Notes: a model not told the origin generated them from the sequence alone. DNA of 64,000 nucleotides from Bacteroidales bacterium (GCA_017647795.1 JAGCJX010000029.1:62001-126000), one strand, 5' to 3'. Positions 42,811 through 52,508 are shown, numbered from the stretch's first letter. Translations and numbers: made by a program.

Positions 42811-44238
42811 ATGGACAAAGTATATCTTGCCGCCGATTTTGGCGGTGGTAGCGGACGCATCATGGCGGGGTGGCTGGAAAACGGCCACCTCCACATGAAA
42901 GAAATTCACCGTTTCGGTAACCGGCAGATCCGACTGGGAGACACCCTCTACTGGGATTTCCCGGCACTCTTTGATGAATTGGTCAACGGACTCAAGAAGG
43001 CCAAAGCCCTAGGCTACCCCGTAGCCAGTCTGGCAGTGGATACATGGGGGGTTGATTTCGGACTCATCGACCGGGACGGCAAGTTGTTGGGCAATCCCGT
43101 ATGCTACCGGGACAACCGGACTGCCGGAATTCCAGAGAAAGTGGCCACGATCCTCGATCCGCAGGCCCACTACGCCACGACCGGCATCCAAGTCATGGAA
43201 ATCAACACCTTGTCTCAGTTGTTCAGCATGAAAGGGAGCGCCCAGTTGGAAGCGGCCCATCGGCTGCTGTTCATGCCGGACCTGTTCAGCTACTTCCTCA
43301 CCGGTAACGCAAACAACGAATACAGCATCGCCTCCACCTCCGAGCTCCTGGATGCCCGCAAACGGAACTGGTCCTGGGAAACCATCCGGACCCTGGAACT
43401 GCCGGAGCACCTCTTTGGAGAGATTGTTATGCCCGGAACTGTACGAGGATTCCTGCGACCGGAAATCGCCGAAGAAACAGGACTGGGTCCCATCCCCGTG
43501 ATTGCCGTAGGTTCTCACGATACCGCCTCTGCCCTGGCAGCCGTCCCTGCTACGACAGAAGACGGTCCCGTTACCTTCCTCAGTTCCGGAACCTGGTCCC
43601 TTTTGGGGGTTGAATTACCCGAGCCGATCCTTACCGAAGAGGCCCGTCAGGCAGGATTCACCAACGAAGGGGCCGTGGGAGGAGGCATCCGTTTCTTGCA
43701 AAACATCACCGGATTGTGGATTTTACAACGCCTGATGGAAGAATGGAAAGAACGCGGGGAAGAACAACATTTCGACACCTTGATTCCCGCAGCTGCAGCG
43801 GCCGAAGTCCGTTGCAGAATTCCCGTAACGGACCCGGCTTTCATGAATCCGACATCCATGGAAACAGCCATCCGGGATTACTGCCAGCAATCCGGACAAC
43901 CGGAACCGAATACCCCTGCCGAGATGACCCGATGTGTCCTGGAATCTCTGGCCAGCCAATACAAAGAAGCCGTTGAGGGGTTAAAATCCATTCTACCCGA
44001 TCCTCCCCGCCGGTTGCACATCATCGGAGGCGGTTCACAAAACACCCTGCTCAACCAACTCACCGCAGATGCCCTGAACCTCCCGGTTTCGGCCGGCCCT
44101 GTTGAGGCAACCGCCATGGGCAACATCCTGGTACAAGCCATGGCCGCCGGCGAAGTGACCGATTTGAAGGACCTGCGGAACGTGGTAAGAAACAGCGTCA
44201 ATCCCCTACTATTTACTCCCAAAACCGCCCAATCATGA
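42811..44238 (+). CDS. rhamnulokinase-family sugar kinase, likely L-fuculokinase
   Basis: 475-aa FGGY kinase. It begins AADFGGGSGRIMAGWL, and has AVDTWGVDFGLIDRDG and the ATP-site FLSSGTWSLLGVE and HIIGGGSQNTLLNQ; these resemble RhaB more than E. coli FucK. Its place between fucA and fucP shows it should phosphorylate L-fuculose. It overlaps fucP by 4 nt. Confidence 0.85.
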   Translation: MDKVYLAADFGGGSGRIMAGWLENGHLHMKEIHRFGNRQIRLGDTLYWDFPALFDELVNGLKKAKALGYPVASLAVDTWGVDFGLIDRDGKLLGNPVCYRDNRTAGIPEKVATILDPQAHYATTGIQVMEINTLSQLFSMKGSAQLEAAHRLLFMPDLFSYFLTGNANNEYSIASTSELLDARKRNWSWETIRTLELPEHLFGEIVMPGTVRGFLRPEIAEETGLGPIPVIAVGSHDTASALAAVPATTEDGPVTFLSSGTWSLLGVELPEPILTEEARQAGFTNEGAVGGGIRFLQNITGLWILQRLMEEWKERGEEQHFDTLIPAAAAAEVRCRIPVTDPAFMNPTSMETAIRDYCQQSGQPEPNTPAEMTRCVLESLASQYKEAVEGLKSILPDPPRRLHIIGGGSQNTLLNQLTADALNLPVSAGPVEATAMGNILVQAMAAGEVTDLKDLRNVVRNSVNPLLFTPKTAQS

Positions 44239-45530
44239 AAAACAGACTGGTTGAAAAGAAATACCTGATTACCTTCATCCTCATCACCTCGTTGTTTGCA
44301 CTTTGGGGCTTTGCCAACGACATCACCAACCCGATGGTGGCGGCCTTCCAAACCATCATGGAACTGTCCACCTTCGAGGCCTCGTGGGTACAATTCGCTT
44401 TCTACGGAGGCTACGCCACCATGGCCATTCCCGCCGCGATGTTTATACGGCGATTCAATTATAAAAGCGGCATCCTCCTGGGGCTGGGTTTGTATGCCAT
44501 CGGGGCATTTCTGTTCATTCCTGCAGCCTTGATGCAGAATTTCCTGTTTTTCTGCCTGTCTTTGTACATCCTCACCTTTGGACTGGCATTTCTGGAAACC
44601 ACGGCAAACCCGTTCATTCTCTCGTTGGGCTCCAAAGAAACGGCTACCCAACGCCTCAACCTGGCGCAAGCCTTCAACCCGTTGGGTTCCCTGCTCGGTA
44701 TGGGGGTAGCCTCCACCATTGTTCTTCCTTCGCTCTGGTCGGACCGGCGGAACGCTGCGGGAGAAACCTTCTTCCACACGCTCAGTGAGGCAGAAAAAGC
44801 CGACATCCGCCTGCACGACCTCGCGGTCATCCGGGATCCCTATGTGATTCTGGGCATCGTTGTCCTGATCATTCTCCTGGTCATTGCTTTGAAAAAAATG
44901 CCTGCCGCCACCGATACGAACCGGCAAGACAGGGCAAGAAATACGTTAAAACGCCTGTGGAACAACAGCGTTTACCGCGAGGGCGTTGTGACGCAAGTAT
45001 TCTACGTTGCAGCACAAATCATGGTCTGGACTTACATCATCCACTACGCCGACAACCTGGGTATCAACAAAGCCACCGCCCAGAATTTCAACATCATCGC
45101 CATGTGCCTGTTTTTAGGAGGACGCTTCGTTTGTACCTTCCTGATGCGGTTCTTCAACACGCGGTTGCTTTTGACCCTCTTTGGCTTGGGGGCCATGCTC
45201 TGCTCGTTGGGAACGATTGCCCTTGTCGGCCGCATGGGACTGTATTGCCTGGTGGGCATTTCAGCTTTCATGTCCCTGATGTTTCCGACCATCTACGGCA
45301 TCGCTTTGGAAAATGTGGAGCAGCAAGATACCTCCTTGGGAGCCGCTTTCCTGGTGATGGCCATCGTGGGCGGCGCGGTCATGCCTCCCCTGCAAGGACT
45401 GATTATTGACAAGCAAGAAATCCTGCACCACCCGGCCGTCAATGTTTCCTTTGTCCTGCCCTTGCTCTGTTTTGCCATCGTGACCCTCTACGGTTTCCGA
45501 TCACACCGCAAACTACGGGGACGGGCATAA
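44235..45530 (+). CDS. fucP: L-fucose:H+ symporter
   Basis: 431-aa major facilitator with 12 predicted helices. The N-terminus reads KKYLITFILITSLFALWGFANDITNPMV, typical of FucP, with the functionally important Asp in GFANDITNP. GLAFLETTANPFIL carries the family Glu. Last gene of the operon, followed by a terminator. Confidence 0.93.
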   Translation: MKNRLVEKKYLITFILITSLFALWGFANDITNPMVAAFQTIMELSTFEASWVQFAFYGGYATMAIPAAMFIRRFNYKSGILLGLGLYAIGAFLFIPAALMQNFLFFCLSLYILTFGLAFLETTANPFILSLGSKETATQRLNLAQAFNPLGSLLGMGVASTIVLPSLWSDRRNAAGETFFHTLSEAEKADIRLHDLAVIRDPYVILGIVVLIILLVIALKKMPAATDTNRQDRARNTLKRLWNNSVYREGVVTQVFYVAAQIMVWTYIIHYADNLGINKATAQNFNIIAMCLFLGGRFVCTFLMRFFNTRLLLTLFGLGAMLCSLGTIALVGRMGLYCLVGISAFMSLMFPTIYGIALENVEQQDTSLGAAFLVMAIVGGAVMPPLQGLIIDKQEILHHPAVNVSFVLPLLCFAIVTLYGFRSHRKLRGRA

Positions 45531-45535
45531 ATACA

Positions 45536-45565
45536 ACAAGGGCGATCCGGTTGGGTCGCCCTTGT
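45536..45565 (+). terminator. terminator of the fucose operon
   Basis: Perfect 10-bp stem ACAAGGGCGA / TCGCCCTTGT with a 10-nt loop. The following bases are CTTGTATATC, only moderately T-rich. Confidence 0.8.
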
Positions 45566-45602
45566 CTTGTATATCTATATTAAAATCCAAGCAGTACCGC
45601 TA

Positions 45603-45824
45603 CTAGTACTCTTCTTCGTTAAAGAAAAAGTCCTCTTTGCTGGGATAGTCCGGCCAAATTTCTTCAATGCTTTCGTAAACTTCACCGTCATCTTCCAGGT
45701 CTTCCAAGTTCTCAATGACTTCAAGAGGTGCCCCGGAGCGGGTTGCATAGTCAATCAATTCTTCTTTGGTAGCAGGCCAAGGAGCATCCTCCAGGCGGGA
45801 TGCCAATTCAAGTGTCCAATACAT
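45603..45824 (-). CDS. DUF2795 protein
   Basis: 73-aa acidic protein. MYWTLELASRLEDAPWPATKEELIDYATRSGAPLEV is the DUF2795 signature; the C-terminus is Glu/Asp-rich. Conserved across Bacteroidota, function unknown. It has its own promoter within the end of the cobalamin gene. Confidence 0.85.
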   Translation of the reverse strand: MYWTLELASRLEDAPWPATKEELIDYATRSGAPLEVIENLEDLEDDGEVYESIEEIWPDYPSKEDFFFNEEEY

Positions 45825-45862
45825 AATATCTTACTATCAATTATTTATTTAACAAAGGGCCG

Positions 45863-45891
45863 CAAAGGTATATAAAAATCAGTTACGGCAA
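45863..45891 (-). promoter_or_regulatory. promoter of the DUF2795 gene
   Basis: Minus-strand TACCTTTG at 45863-45870 and TTG at 45889-45891, 18 nt apart, 39 nt before the ATG. The -33 element lies in the 3' end of the upstream gene. Confidence 0.6.
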
Positions 45892-46416
45892 CCAAAAATC
45901 TTCAGAAATATTTAACTCAACGTGTTGATAACGTGCCAATGTGAACAAATAATCCGAAAGACGGTTCAAATATCGCGCGGCACGTACCACTTCGTCACGC
46001 TCGTCGTTCAGGGCAATGACACTGCGTTCGGCACGGCGACAGATGGTCCGGACCAAGTGGCATTCGGCCGCTTCGCGCGGTTGGCCGGGCAATACAAAGG
46101 AACGCATCGGCGGCAGCTGGGCCGTCATCCGGTCAATTTCCTTTTCCAAGGCCACGATCTCCTCATCCGAGAAGGATTTCAGTTTGTCCACGGGTTTCTC
46201 GGTTGCCACGTGTGCCGAAGCCCACATCAAGTTTTCCTGAATTTTACGCAGCAGCGGCTGGTGTTGTTCGGAAAGTGAACAACGCAAGACGGCCAACATG
46301 GAAATGAGTTCGTCCATGTCTCCATAGGCGCAGACGCGGGGATCTGCCTTCGAAATTCGAGTACCACTGACCAAGGCGGTTGTTCCACGGTCTCCGGTTT
46401 TGGTATAAATTGCCAT
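45883..46416 (-). CDS. ATP:cob(I)alamin adenosyltransferase, PduO type
   Basis: 177-aa enzyme making adenosylcobalamin. It starts MAIYTKTGDRGTTALVSGTRISK, the ATP-binding N-terminus; also ACGD-like AYGDMDEL and the C-terminal RRAERSVIAL and YLNRLSDYLFTLAR signatures. It lies downstream of the ABC ATPase gene by 19 nt. No cobalamin riboswitch was noticed. Confidence 0.9.
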   Translation of the reverse strand: MAIYTKTGDRGTTALVSGTRISKADPRVCAYGDMDELISMLAVLRCSLSEQHQPLLRKIQENLMWASAHVATEKPVDKLKSFSDEEIVALEKEIDRMTAQLPPMRSFVLPGQPREAAECHLVRTICRRAERSVIALNDERDEVVRAARYLNRLSDYLFTLARYQHVELNISEDFWLP

Positions 46417-46435
46417 TTATCAAGTATTTATTTGT

Positions 46436-47137
46436 TTATCCTATCGTTGTATCCTGTTCAATCCTTCCGTCACGCAAACGGATGATGCGCCGGGCATAAG
46501 CGGCAATGTCGTCTTCGTGGGTGACCAACAGCAGGGTATTTCCCTGTTCTTGTACGGCCTGAAAAAGTTCCATCACTTCGTGCGATGTCCTGGAATCCAA
46601 ATTGCCCGTCGGCTCGTCGGCCAAGATTATCGAGGGGTTGTTTATCAAAGCTCGTGCCAAAGCGACCCGCTGACACTGTCCTCCAGACAACTGCTGGGGC
46701 TTGTGGTGCATACGCTCCCGCAGACCCACTCGCAGCAAAGCCTGCTCCGCCAGAGCCAGCCGCTGGGAACGTCCTACACCCGCATAAAAGAGCGGAAGCG
46801 CCACATTTTCCAAGGCGGTATAGGCCGGCAACAGGTTGAAAGACTGAAACACGAAACCGATCTCCCGGTTACGGACCCGTGCCAATGCCCGCGGATCCAA
46901 ACCACCGACATCCTGCCCGTGCAGGACATACCTGCCGGACGTCGGGGTATCCAAACAACCGAGGATGTTCATCAGGGTTGATTTTCCAGAGCCGGACGGC
47001 CCCATGATTGCGACAAATTCATTTTTTCGGATGGACAAAGAAAGGTTGTCCAACGCACGGATCTGCTGCTCGCCAACACGATAATACTTACAAAGATCCG
47101 TTAATTCCACTTCACTACCACACTGCACCTGTTTCAT
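46436..47137 (-). CDS. ABC transporter ATP-binding protein, MacB/LolD type
   Basis: 233 aa from the ATG at 47137 (MKQVQCGSE). Walker [10 protein letters not shown], signature LSGGQ, Walker [14 protein letters not shown] and His-loop VTHE are all present. The sequence [19 protein letters not shown] and VGRSQR-type region place it with MacB/LolD-like exporters or lipoprotein releasers. The membrane partner is not adjacent. Confidence 0.85.
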   Translation of the reverse strand: MKQVQCGSEVELTDLCKYYRVGEQQIRALDNLSLSIRKNEFVAIMGPSGSGKSTLMNILGCLDTPTSGRYVLHGQDVGGLDPRALARVRNREIGFVFQSFNLLPAYTALENVALPLFYAGVGRSQRLALAEQALLRVGLRERMHHKPQQLSGGQCQRVALARALINNPSIILADEPTGNLDSRTSHEVMELFQAVQEQGNTLLLVTHEDDIAAYARRIIRLRDGRIEQDTTIG

Positions 47138-47241
47138 ATCAGAACATATAACTCCCAAAAATAAGAATAATTTGGCGGCTGTCAAGGATATTTCGTAATA
47201 TTGTCGCCGTTTTAAACATTGGACCTCAACCCCATACTACT

Positions 47242-47844
47242 ATGGCATACCGAAAAATCGACCAATACGACGAAGCAACCACCTTGGCCATGGCCGAACA
47301 CTACCGCGCCATCCTCGAACTCCTCGGAGAAGACCCCGAGCGCGAAGGCCTCCTGAAAACCCCTTTGCGCGTGGCAAAATCCATCCAGTTCCTGACCCAA
47401 GGTTATGAAATGGACGGCAGCGAAATCCTTCGCTCAGCCATGTTCAAAGAAGACTACCGCCAAATGGTGCTGGTCAAAGACATTGAGTTGTACTCTACTT
47501 GCGAACACCACATGCTCCCGTTCTACGGCAAAGCACACGTAGCCTACATTCCGAACGGCTACATCACCGGCTTGAGCAAGATAGCACGCGTGGTAGAATG
47601 TTTTGCCCGCCGCCTGCAAGTGCAAGAACGTCTAACCGTTCAAATCCGGGACTGCATCCAAGAGACCCTCAACCCACTGGGCGTGGCCGTGGTCATCGAA
47701 GCCTCCCACATGTGTATGCAAATCCGGGGCGTCCAAAAACAACACTCGGTGACAACCACCTCCGCATTTACCGGAGCTTTCTTGAAAGACGTACGTACCC
47801 GCGCCGAATTCATGAACCTGATCGGCGTGAACTTGCACCAATAA
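47242..47844 (+). CDS. folE: GTP cyclohydrolase I
   Basis: 200-aa zinc enzyme making dihydroneopterin triphosphate for folate. [40 protein letters not shown] (Cys-His-His zinc/catalytic site) and [12 protein letters not shown] (second zinc Cys) are all intact. A TTG-21-TAATATTG pair about 30-60 nt upstream may be its promoter. Convergent with holA. Confidence 0.95.
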   Translation: MAYRKIDQYDEATTLAMAEHYRAILELLGEDPEREGLLKTPLRVAKSIQFLTQGYEMDGSEILRSAMFKEDYRQMVLVKDIELYSTCEHHMLPFYGKAHVAYIPNGYITGLSKIARVVECFARRLQVQERLTVQIRDCIQETLNPLGVAVVIEASHMCMQIRGVQKQHSVTTTSAFTGAFLKDVRTRAEFMNLIGVNLHQ

Positions 47845-47856
47845 TGCGGTGCCCGG

Positions 47857-48648
47857 TTACGCATCCAATATTTGAGCAATCAATTCAACCAACAACTCTG
47901 CATCAGTAGCCTCCCCTCCGAGGTTACTTTTGCTTTTGTGGTCCGCGTTCCGGATGAAATAGAGGATCCGGAAACATTGTTTCAACGAATAACGGCGAGC
48001 AGCTGCCAGAAAAGGCTTGGCATAACGGATCCCCGCCTGCATAGCCGCCTCTTCGATGGAACAATTCTTCTGTTGGCGAATGGCCTGAATCAGTTCCAAC
48101 CGATAAAAGAAATAAAAGAGGTAGCCGGTAATCGGAGCCAGAGGCATCTTGGTTGAATCCATCAGGTAATGCCCGATCCGGAAGGCCCGTTCGGCATGAC
48201 CCTGGCCCAAGGCATCGCCCAACTCAATGGGATTGAACTCCCGGCTGACACCGGTGTTTTTCTCAACAATTTCCGGAGTAATCAGGACTTCGTCCGGCTG
48301 CATGGCCCGGGTGTATTTGTCCAACTCCAGGGTCAGTTTCCGCAGGTCATTCCCGGCATAATCTCCCAACAACATAGCAGCCTTCGGGTCGATGCGCTTT
48401 CCCACAGAAACGGCATATTGCTCAATCCACTGCGGCAGGTTCCACTCGGTCACCTTGTTGGACTCCAACACTTCGCTGTGGGCCACCAGGGTCTTGGAAA
48501 ATTTGGAGCGTTTGTCAATGGATTTCCCAGAAAAAGCCAACACCAGGACCGTTGTCGGACAAGGGCTCAAGACATAGGGTTCCAAATCCTCAATCTTCTT
48601 CAACTGCTGCGCCTCCCGCACCAAGACCAACTGCCGTTCGGCCATCAT
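47857..48648 (-). CDS. holA: DNA polymerase III delta subunit, C-terminal part after an in-frame stop
   Basis: 263 codons from MMAERQLVLVREAQQLKKIEDL. It contains domains II and III of HolA, the clamp-loader delta subunit (TTVLVLAFSGKSIDKRSKF, DLRKLTLELDKY, ANIRK-like end replaced by MQAGIRYAKPFLAAARRYS). It is in the same frame as the 76-codon N-terminal piece at 48664-48891, separated only by a TAG at 48664-48666 and five codons (CNRFP). Together they make a ~345-aa normal-length HolA. Either a sequencing error, a real nonsense mutation, or readthrough. Confidence 0.8.
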   Translation of the reverse strand: MMAERQLVLVREAQQLKKIEDLEPYVLSPCPTTVLVLAFSGKSIDKRSKFSKTLVAHSEVLESNKVTEWNLPQWIEQYAVSVGKRIDPKAAMLLGDYAGNDLRKLTLELDKYTRAMQPDEVLITPEIVEKNTGVSREFNPIELGDALGQGHAERAFRIGHYLMDSTKMPLAPITGYLFYFFYRLELIQAIRQQKNCSIEEAAMQAGIRYAKPFLAAARRYSLKQCFRILYFIRNADHKSKSNLGGEATDAELLVELIAQILDA

Positions 48649-48663
48649 CGGAAAACGGTTGCA

Positions 48664-48891
48664 CTAAGCCTCGATGTTCAGGGCCGTCGTCTCGTTCCCA
48701 TAGACAATGGTTTGGTTGAAGTCGCGTTCGTACGGCTGCAGAGCATGTTCCTGGATGAGATCACACATCAAATCCACGTAATAAGACTCCTCTCCCATCA
48801 ACAAATAAATGGGAGCAAACTTACCCGCCAACACATCGGACTTCAAGCGGTTGAAAACGGAAATGGTATCTGCTTTTGTCTGTTTTGCCAT
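48664..48891 (-). CDS. holA: DNA polymerase III delta subunit, N-terminal part ending at TAG
   Basis: 75 residues from MAKQTKADTISVFNRL, including FAPIYLLMGEESYYVDLMCDLI, the usual start of HolA domain I. It ends NIEA then TAG (48664-48666); reading through gives CNRFPMMAERQ, the conserved continuation. TAG is used as a normal stop elsewhere in the window (manA, fucI, cca), so recoding is not the organism's general code. Confidence 0.75.
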   Translation of the reverse strand: MAKQTKADTISVFNRLKSDVLAGKFAPIYLLMGEESYYVDLMCDLIQEHALQPYERDFNQTIVYGNETTALNIEA

Positions 48892-48915
48892 AGGACAAAT
48901 GTACAAACTAATTTC

Positions 48916-48923
48916 TATCTTTG
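48916..48923 (+). promoter_or_regulatory. -7 promoter box of the HsdR-N-like gene
   Basis: TATCTTTG matches TANNTTTG, 16 nt before the ATG at 48940. No clear -33 TTG. The divergent holA start is within 50 bp. Confidence 0.5.
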
Positions 48924-48939
48924 CACGAAAGATTCACGC

Positions 48940-49347
48940 ATGAACGACAAATTGTACGATCCCCTCCGTCGCAAAGACGTGGCACGGACTCCCGAAGAAG
49001 AAGTCCGCCAGGGATTGATACAATGGCTGAACAAAGCCAAGGGTGTTTCCTTGAATTGGATGATGTCGGAATACGGTTTCAAATGCGGACCGATGGCCTA
49101 CCGGGCCGACCTGGTCATCTTCGACAAACACCTGAACCCCGTCTTGCTGGCCGAATGCAAAGCCCCGACGGTCCCCATTGACCGGTCGGTCATCGAACAA
49201 GGACTTCGATACAACCAGCAGCTCCGGGTCAAATACATGTTGTTCACCAACGGTCAGGGCTACCGCATCGCAAAACTGGACGCAGCAGAAAACCGCTTCA
49301 TTTTTATCGACGCCTGCCCAACCTACGAAGAAATGCTACAAGAATAG
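48940..49347 (+). CDS. HsdR N-terminal-like (PD-(D/E)XK) small protein
   Basis: 135 aa from ATG 48940 (MNDKLYDPLRRKDV). The nuclease-fold motif is RADLVIFDKHLNPVLLAECKAP (Asp, then E-x-K), followed by a Gln/Tyr motif (YNQQLRVKYMLFTNG). It corresponds to the HSDR_N_2 family: the nuclease-like N-terminal domain of type I restriction subunits, standing alone. It is a common neighbour of holA in Bacteroidota and need not be a restriction enzyme; no helicase, HsdM or HsdS gene is here. Confidence 0.8.
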   Translation: MNDKLYDPLRRKDVARTPEEEVRQGLIQWLNKAKGVSLNWMMSEYGFKCGPMAYRADLVIFDKHLNPVLLAECKAPTVPIDRSVIEQGLRYNQQLRVKYMLFTNGQGYRIAKLDAAENRFIFIDACPTYEEMLQE

Positions 49348-49350
49348 AGA

Positions 49351-50802
49351 ATGGATGCTATGAAGACAATGGATAGAAAAGAAGACAACCAGATATTTCA
49401 GATTGTTTCAGAAGAAGCCCAGAAGTTGGGAGTCCGTGCGTTCGTCATTGGAGGCTACGTCCGGGACTGCCTTTTGGGACGTCCTTGCAAGGACATCGAC
49501 GTGGTAGTGGAAGGCAGTGGCATCGCCCTTGCCGAACAAGTGGCCCACCGTCTCAAAACCAAAGTATCCGTTTTCAAACGTTTCGGAACAGCGATGCTGA
49601 AAAAATGGGGCATCGAAGTTGAGTTCGTCGGCGCCCGCAAAGAATCCTACCGATCCGACTCCCGGAACCCCATCGTCGAAACAGGCACCCTGGAAGAAGA
49701 CCAGAAACGGCGTGACTTTACGATCAACGCCATGTCTTTCAGCCTCCAACCCGAAGACTTTGGCAAACTCATTGACCCGTTTGGCGGCGAAAGCGACCTG
49801 GAAGCAAAAGCCATCCGCACCCCGCTGGATCCGGACATCACCTACAGCGACGATCCGCTGCGCATGATTCGCGCCATCCGTTTTGCCAGCCAACTCCAAT
49901 TCCAGATTGTTCCCGAATCCTTTGAGGCCATCCAACGCAATGCGGAGCGCCTGCACATTCTATCCAAAGAGCGCATCTGCGACGAATTAAACAAGATCAT
50001 GCTGTCCCCCAAGCCCTCGTACGGTTTCCAACTGCTGTACGACAGTGGTCTGTTGGAGCACATCCTTCCGCAACTCTGCCTCCTCAAAGGGGTCGAGACC
50101 CAAGAAGGCAAGGGCCACAAAGACAACTTTGCCCACTCGTTACAAGTGCTGGACAACGTTGCCGAACAATCCGACGACCTTTGGCTGCGCTGGGCCGCCC
50201 TGCTCCACGATATTGGAAAACCGCGGACAAAGAAGTTTGAACCGGGCATTGGCTGGACATTCCACAGCCACGAGTTCATCGGTGCGAAGATGATTCCGGA
50301 CCTGTTCAAACAGTTGAAACTGCCCCTCAACGAAAAGATGAAATACGTCCAAAAACTGGTGGGCCTTCACCTCCGTCCCATTGCCTTGGTGCAGGACACG
50401 GTCACCGATTCGGCCATCCGCCGGCTGTTGTTTGACGCCGGGGACGACATTGACGACTTGATGTTGCTCTGCGGAGCGGACATCACCTCCAAGAACGAAA
50501 TGACCGTTCGCAAACACAAACGAAACTTCGAACTGGTGCGGGAGAAACTCGTTGAGGTGGAAGAGAAAGATGCCATCCGGAACTTCAAACCGCCGGTGGA
50601 CGGTGCTCTCGTCATGCGAGTATTCAACATCCAACCCTGCCATGCCATCGGCACCATCAAAGAATACATCAAGAACGCCATCTTGGATGACGGTGTGGAA
50701 AACAGTCTCCAGGCAACCTTGCCCCTGATGCTAAAAAAAGGTGAGGAACTGGGATTGACCCCGACCCTCACCTTAGAACAACTCTTGGACGAACTGAATT
50801 AG
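49351..50802 (+). CDS. cca: CCA tRNA nucleotidyltransferase with HD domain
   Basis: 483-aa class II enzyme adding or repairing the tRNA 3' CCA end (the tRNA-Lys here lacks an encoded CCA). GG34-35 (VIGGYVRDCLLG) and Asp48/Asp50 (DIDVVV) are the catalytic motifs; RRDFTINAMSF and DDPLRMIRAIRFASQL follow. An HD phosphohydrolase domain has His286-Asp287 (LLHDIGKP). Start may also be the ATG at 49360. Its stop overlaps the end of ettA by 4 nt, convergently. Confidence 0.9.
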   Translation: MDAMKTMDRKEDNQIFQIVSEEAQKLGVRAFVIGGYVRDCLLGRPCKDIDVVVEGSGIALAEQVAHRLKTKVSVFKRFGTAMLKKWGIEVEFVGARKESYRSDSRNPIVETGTLEEDQKRRDFTINAMSFSLQPEDFGKLIDPFGGESDLEAKAIRTPLDPDITYSDDPLRMIRAIRFASQLQFQIVPESFEAIQRNAERLHILSKERICDELNKIMLSPKPSYGFQLLYDSGLLEHILPQLCLLKGVETQEGKGHKDNFAHSLQVLDNVAEQSDDLWLRWAALLHDIGKPRTKKFEPGIGWTFHSHEFIGAKMIPDLFKQLKLPLNEKMKYVQKLVGLHLRPIALVQDTVTDSAIRRLLFDAGDDIDDLMLLCGADITSKNEMTVRKHKRNFELVREKLVEVEEKDAIRNFKPPVDGALVMRVFNIQPCHAIGTIKEYIKNAILDDGVENSLQATLPLMLKKGEELGLTPTLTLEQLLDELN

Positions 50803-52475
50803 TCTTTGAGTTTCTTGTATTTGAAGCGCTTGGGTTCTACGTTGCCTAAGCGCATTTTTTTGTTCTCTTCGTACTCTGAGTAAGAACCTTCAAAGAAGTA
50901 AACTTTGGATTCTCCTTCGAACGCCAGGATGTGCGTTGCGATACGGTCCAAGAACCAACGGTCGTGGGAAATCACCACGGCACAACCTGCAAAGTTTTCC
51001 AAACCTTCTTCCAACGCACGGATGGTGTTTACGTCCACGTCGTTGGTCGGCTCGTCCAACAAAAGGACGTTGGCTTCTTCTTTCAAGGTCAGGGCCAAGT
51101 GCAAACGGTTGCGTTCACCACCACTCAAGATACCACATTTCTTTTCTTGGTCTGCACCAGAGAAGTTGAAACGGGATACATAAGCACGGGCATTCACTTC
51201 TTTGTTGCCCAAACGCACGAAGTCCGAATCATCCGCGATGGTTTGGTAAACCGTCTTGTCCGGATCGATGGACTTGTGTTGTTGGTCCACGTACGCAATC
51301 TTCACGGTTTCACCCACCGTAAATTCACCCCGGTCTGCTTGTTCAATGCCCATGATGAGGCGGAACAACGTGGTCTTACCGGCTCCGTTGGGACCGATCA
51401 CACCGACAATCCCCCCTTGCGGCAGTTTGAAGTCAAGTCCCTCAAACAAGATACGGTCGCCGAAGCCCTTGGTCACATCCTTGGCCTCGATGACATGGGT
51501 ACCCAAACGGGGACCGTTCGGAATGAAGATTTCCAAACGTTCTTCCTTTTGACGTCCGTCTTCGTTCAACATCTTTTCGTAGGCAGACAAACGGGCTTTG
51601 GACTTCGCATGACGAGCCTTCGGAGCCATACGAACCCATTCCAACTCGCGTTCCAAGGTCTTGCGACGTTTGCTTTCTTGTTTTTCTTCTTGCGCCAGGC
51701 GTTTGCTCTTTTGGTCCAACCAAGAAGAATAGTTGCCCTTCCAAGGAATACCTTCACCACGGTCCAATTCCAAAATCCAACCTGCGACGTTGTCCAAGAA
51801 ATAACGGTCGTGGGTTACCGCAATCACGGTACCCTTGTATTGTTGCAAGTGCGCTTCCAACCATTGGATACTTTCGGTATCGAGGTGGTTGGTCGGCTCG
51901 TCCAACAACAACACATCCGGTTCACGCAACAACAAGCGGCACAAAGCCACACGACGGCGTTCCCCTCCACTCAAATGCTTGATCAAAGCATCCGGCTCGG
52001 GACATTGCAAAGCATCCATCGCACGTTCCAACTTGGAATCAATATCCCAACCGCCCACGTGGTCGATCTTTTCGGTCAATTCGCCTTGGTATGCAATGAG
52101 TTTGTTCATTTCATCGTCGTCAAGGGGTTCGCAGAATTTCAGATTCACGGCTTCGTATTCTTTCAACAAATCCACGACTTCTTGGACCCCTTCTTCCACC
52201 ACTTCGCGCACGGTCTTTTCTTCGTCCAACTGCGGCTCTTGTTCCAGGTAGCCCACGGTGTAACCGGGTGCCCACACCACTTCGCCTTGGTAAGATTTTT
52301 CCAAACCTGCGATGATCTTCATCAACGTAGATTTACCGGAACCGTTCAAACCGATGATACCGATTTTGGCACCGTAGAAGAACGACAAATAAATATCTTT
52401 AAGAATGACTCTGTTGTTATGGGGTAAGATCTTTCCAACCCCATTCATAGAAAAAATAATCTTTTCGTCTGCCAT
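50799..52475 (-). CDS. ettA: energy-dependent translational throttle protein EttA (ABC-F)
   Basis: 558 aa from ATG 52475 (MADEKIIFSM). Two ABC modules with Walker A GLNGSGKST and GPNGAGKTT, signatures LSGGERRRVALC and LSGGERNRLHLA and Walker B LLLDEPTNHLD and LLLDEPTNDVD. Between them is the ABC-F linker (ESKRRKTLERELEWVRMAPKA). The EttA-type arm TVREVVEEGVQEVVDLL is present. It acts at the ribosomal E site to gate early elongation according to ATP level. Confidence 0.93.
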   Translation of the reverse strand: MADEKIIFSMNGVGKILPHNNRVILKDIYLSFFYGAKIGIIGLNGSGKSTLMKIIAGLEKSYQGEVVWAPGYTVGYLEQEPQLDEEKTVREVVEEGVQEVVDLLKEYEAVNLKFCEPLDDDEMNKLIAYQGELTEKIDHVGGWDIDSKLERAMDALQCPEPDALIKHLSGGERRRVALCRLLLREPDVLLLDEPTNHLDTESIQWLEAHLQQYKGTVIAVTHDRYFLDNVAGWILELDRGEGIPWKGNYSSWLDQKSKRLAQEEKQESKRRKTLERELEWVRMAPKARHAKSKARLSAYEKMLNEDGRQKEERLEIFIPNGPRLGTHVIEAKDVTKGFGDRILFEGLDFKLPQGGIVGVIGPNGAGKTTLFRLIMGIEQADRGEFTVGETVKIAYVDQQHKSIDPDKTVYQTIADDSDFVRLGNKEVNARAYVSRFNFSGADQEKKCGILSGGERNRLHLALTLKEEANVLLLDEPTNDVDVNTIRALEEGLENFAGCAVVISHDRWFLDRIATHILAFEGESKVYFFEGSYSEYEENKKMRLGNVEPKRFKYKKLKD

Positions 52476-52492
52476 AATACACAATTTGCTGG

Positions 52493-52500
52493 CAAAAATA
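52493..52500 (-). promoter_or_regulatory. -7 promoter box of ettA
   Basis: Minus-strand TATTTTTG, 17 nt before the ATG. No good -33 element. Confidence 0.4.
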
Positions 52501-52508
52501 GTCAATAA

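Noticed and set aside
48940-49347. Type I restriction system
   Set aside because: Only an isolated HsdR-N-like nuclease-fold protein; no helicase, methylase or specificity gene nearby.
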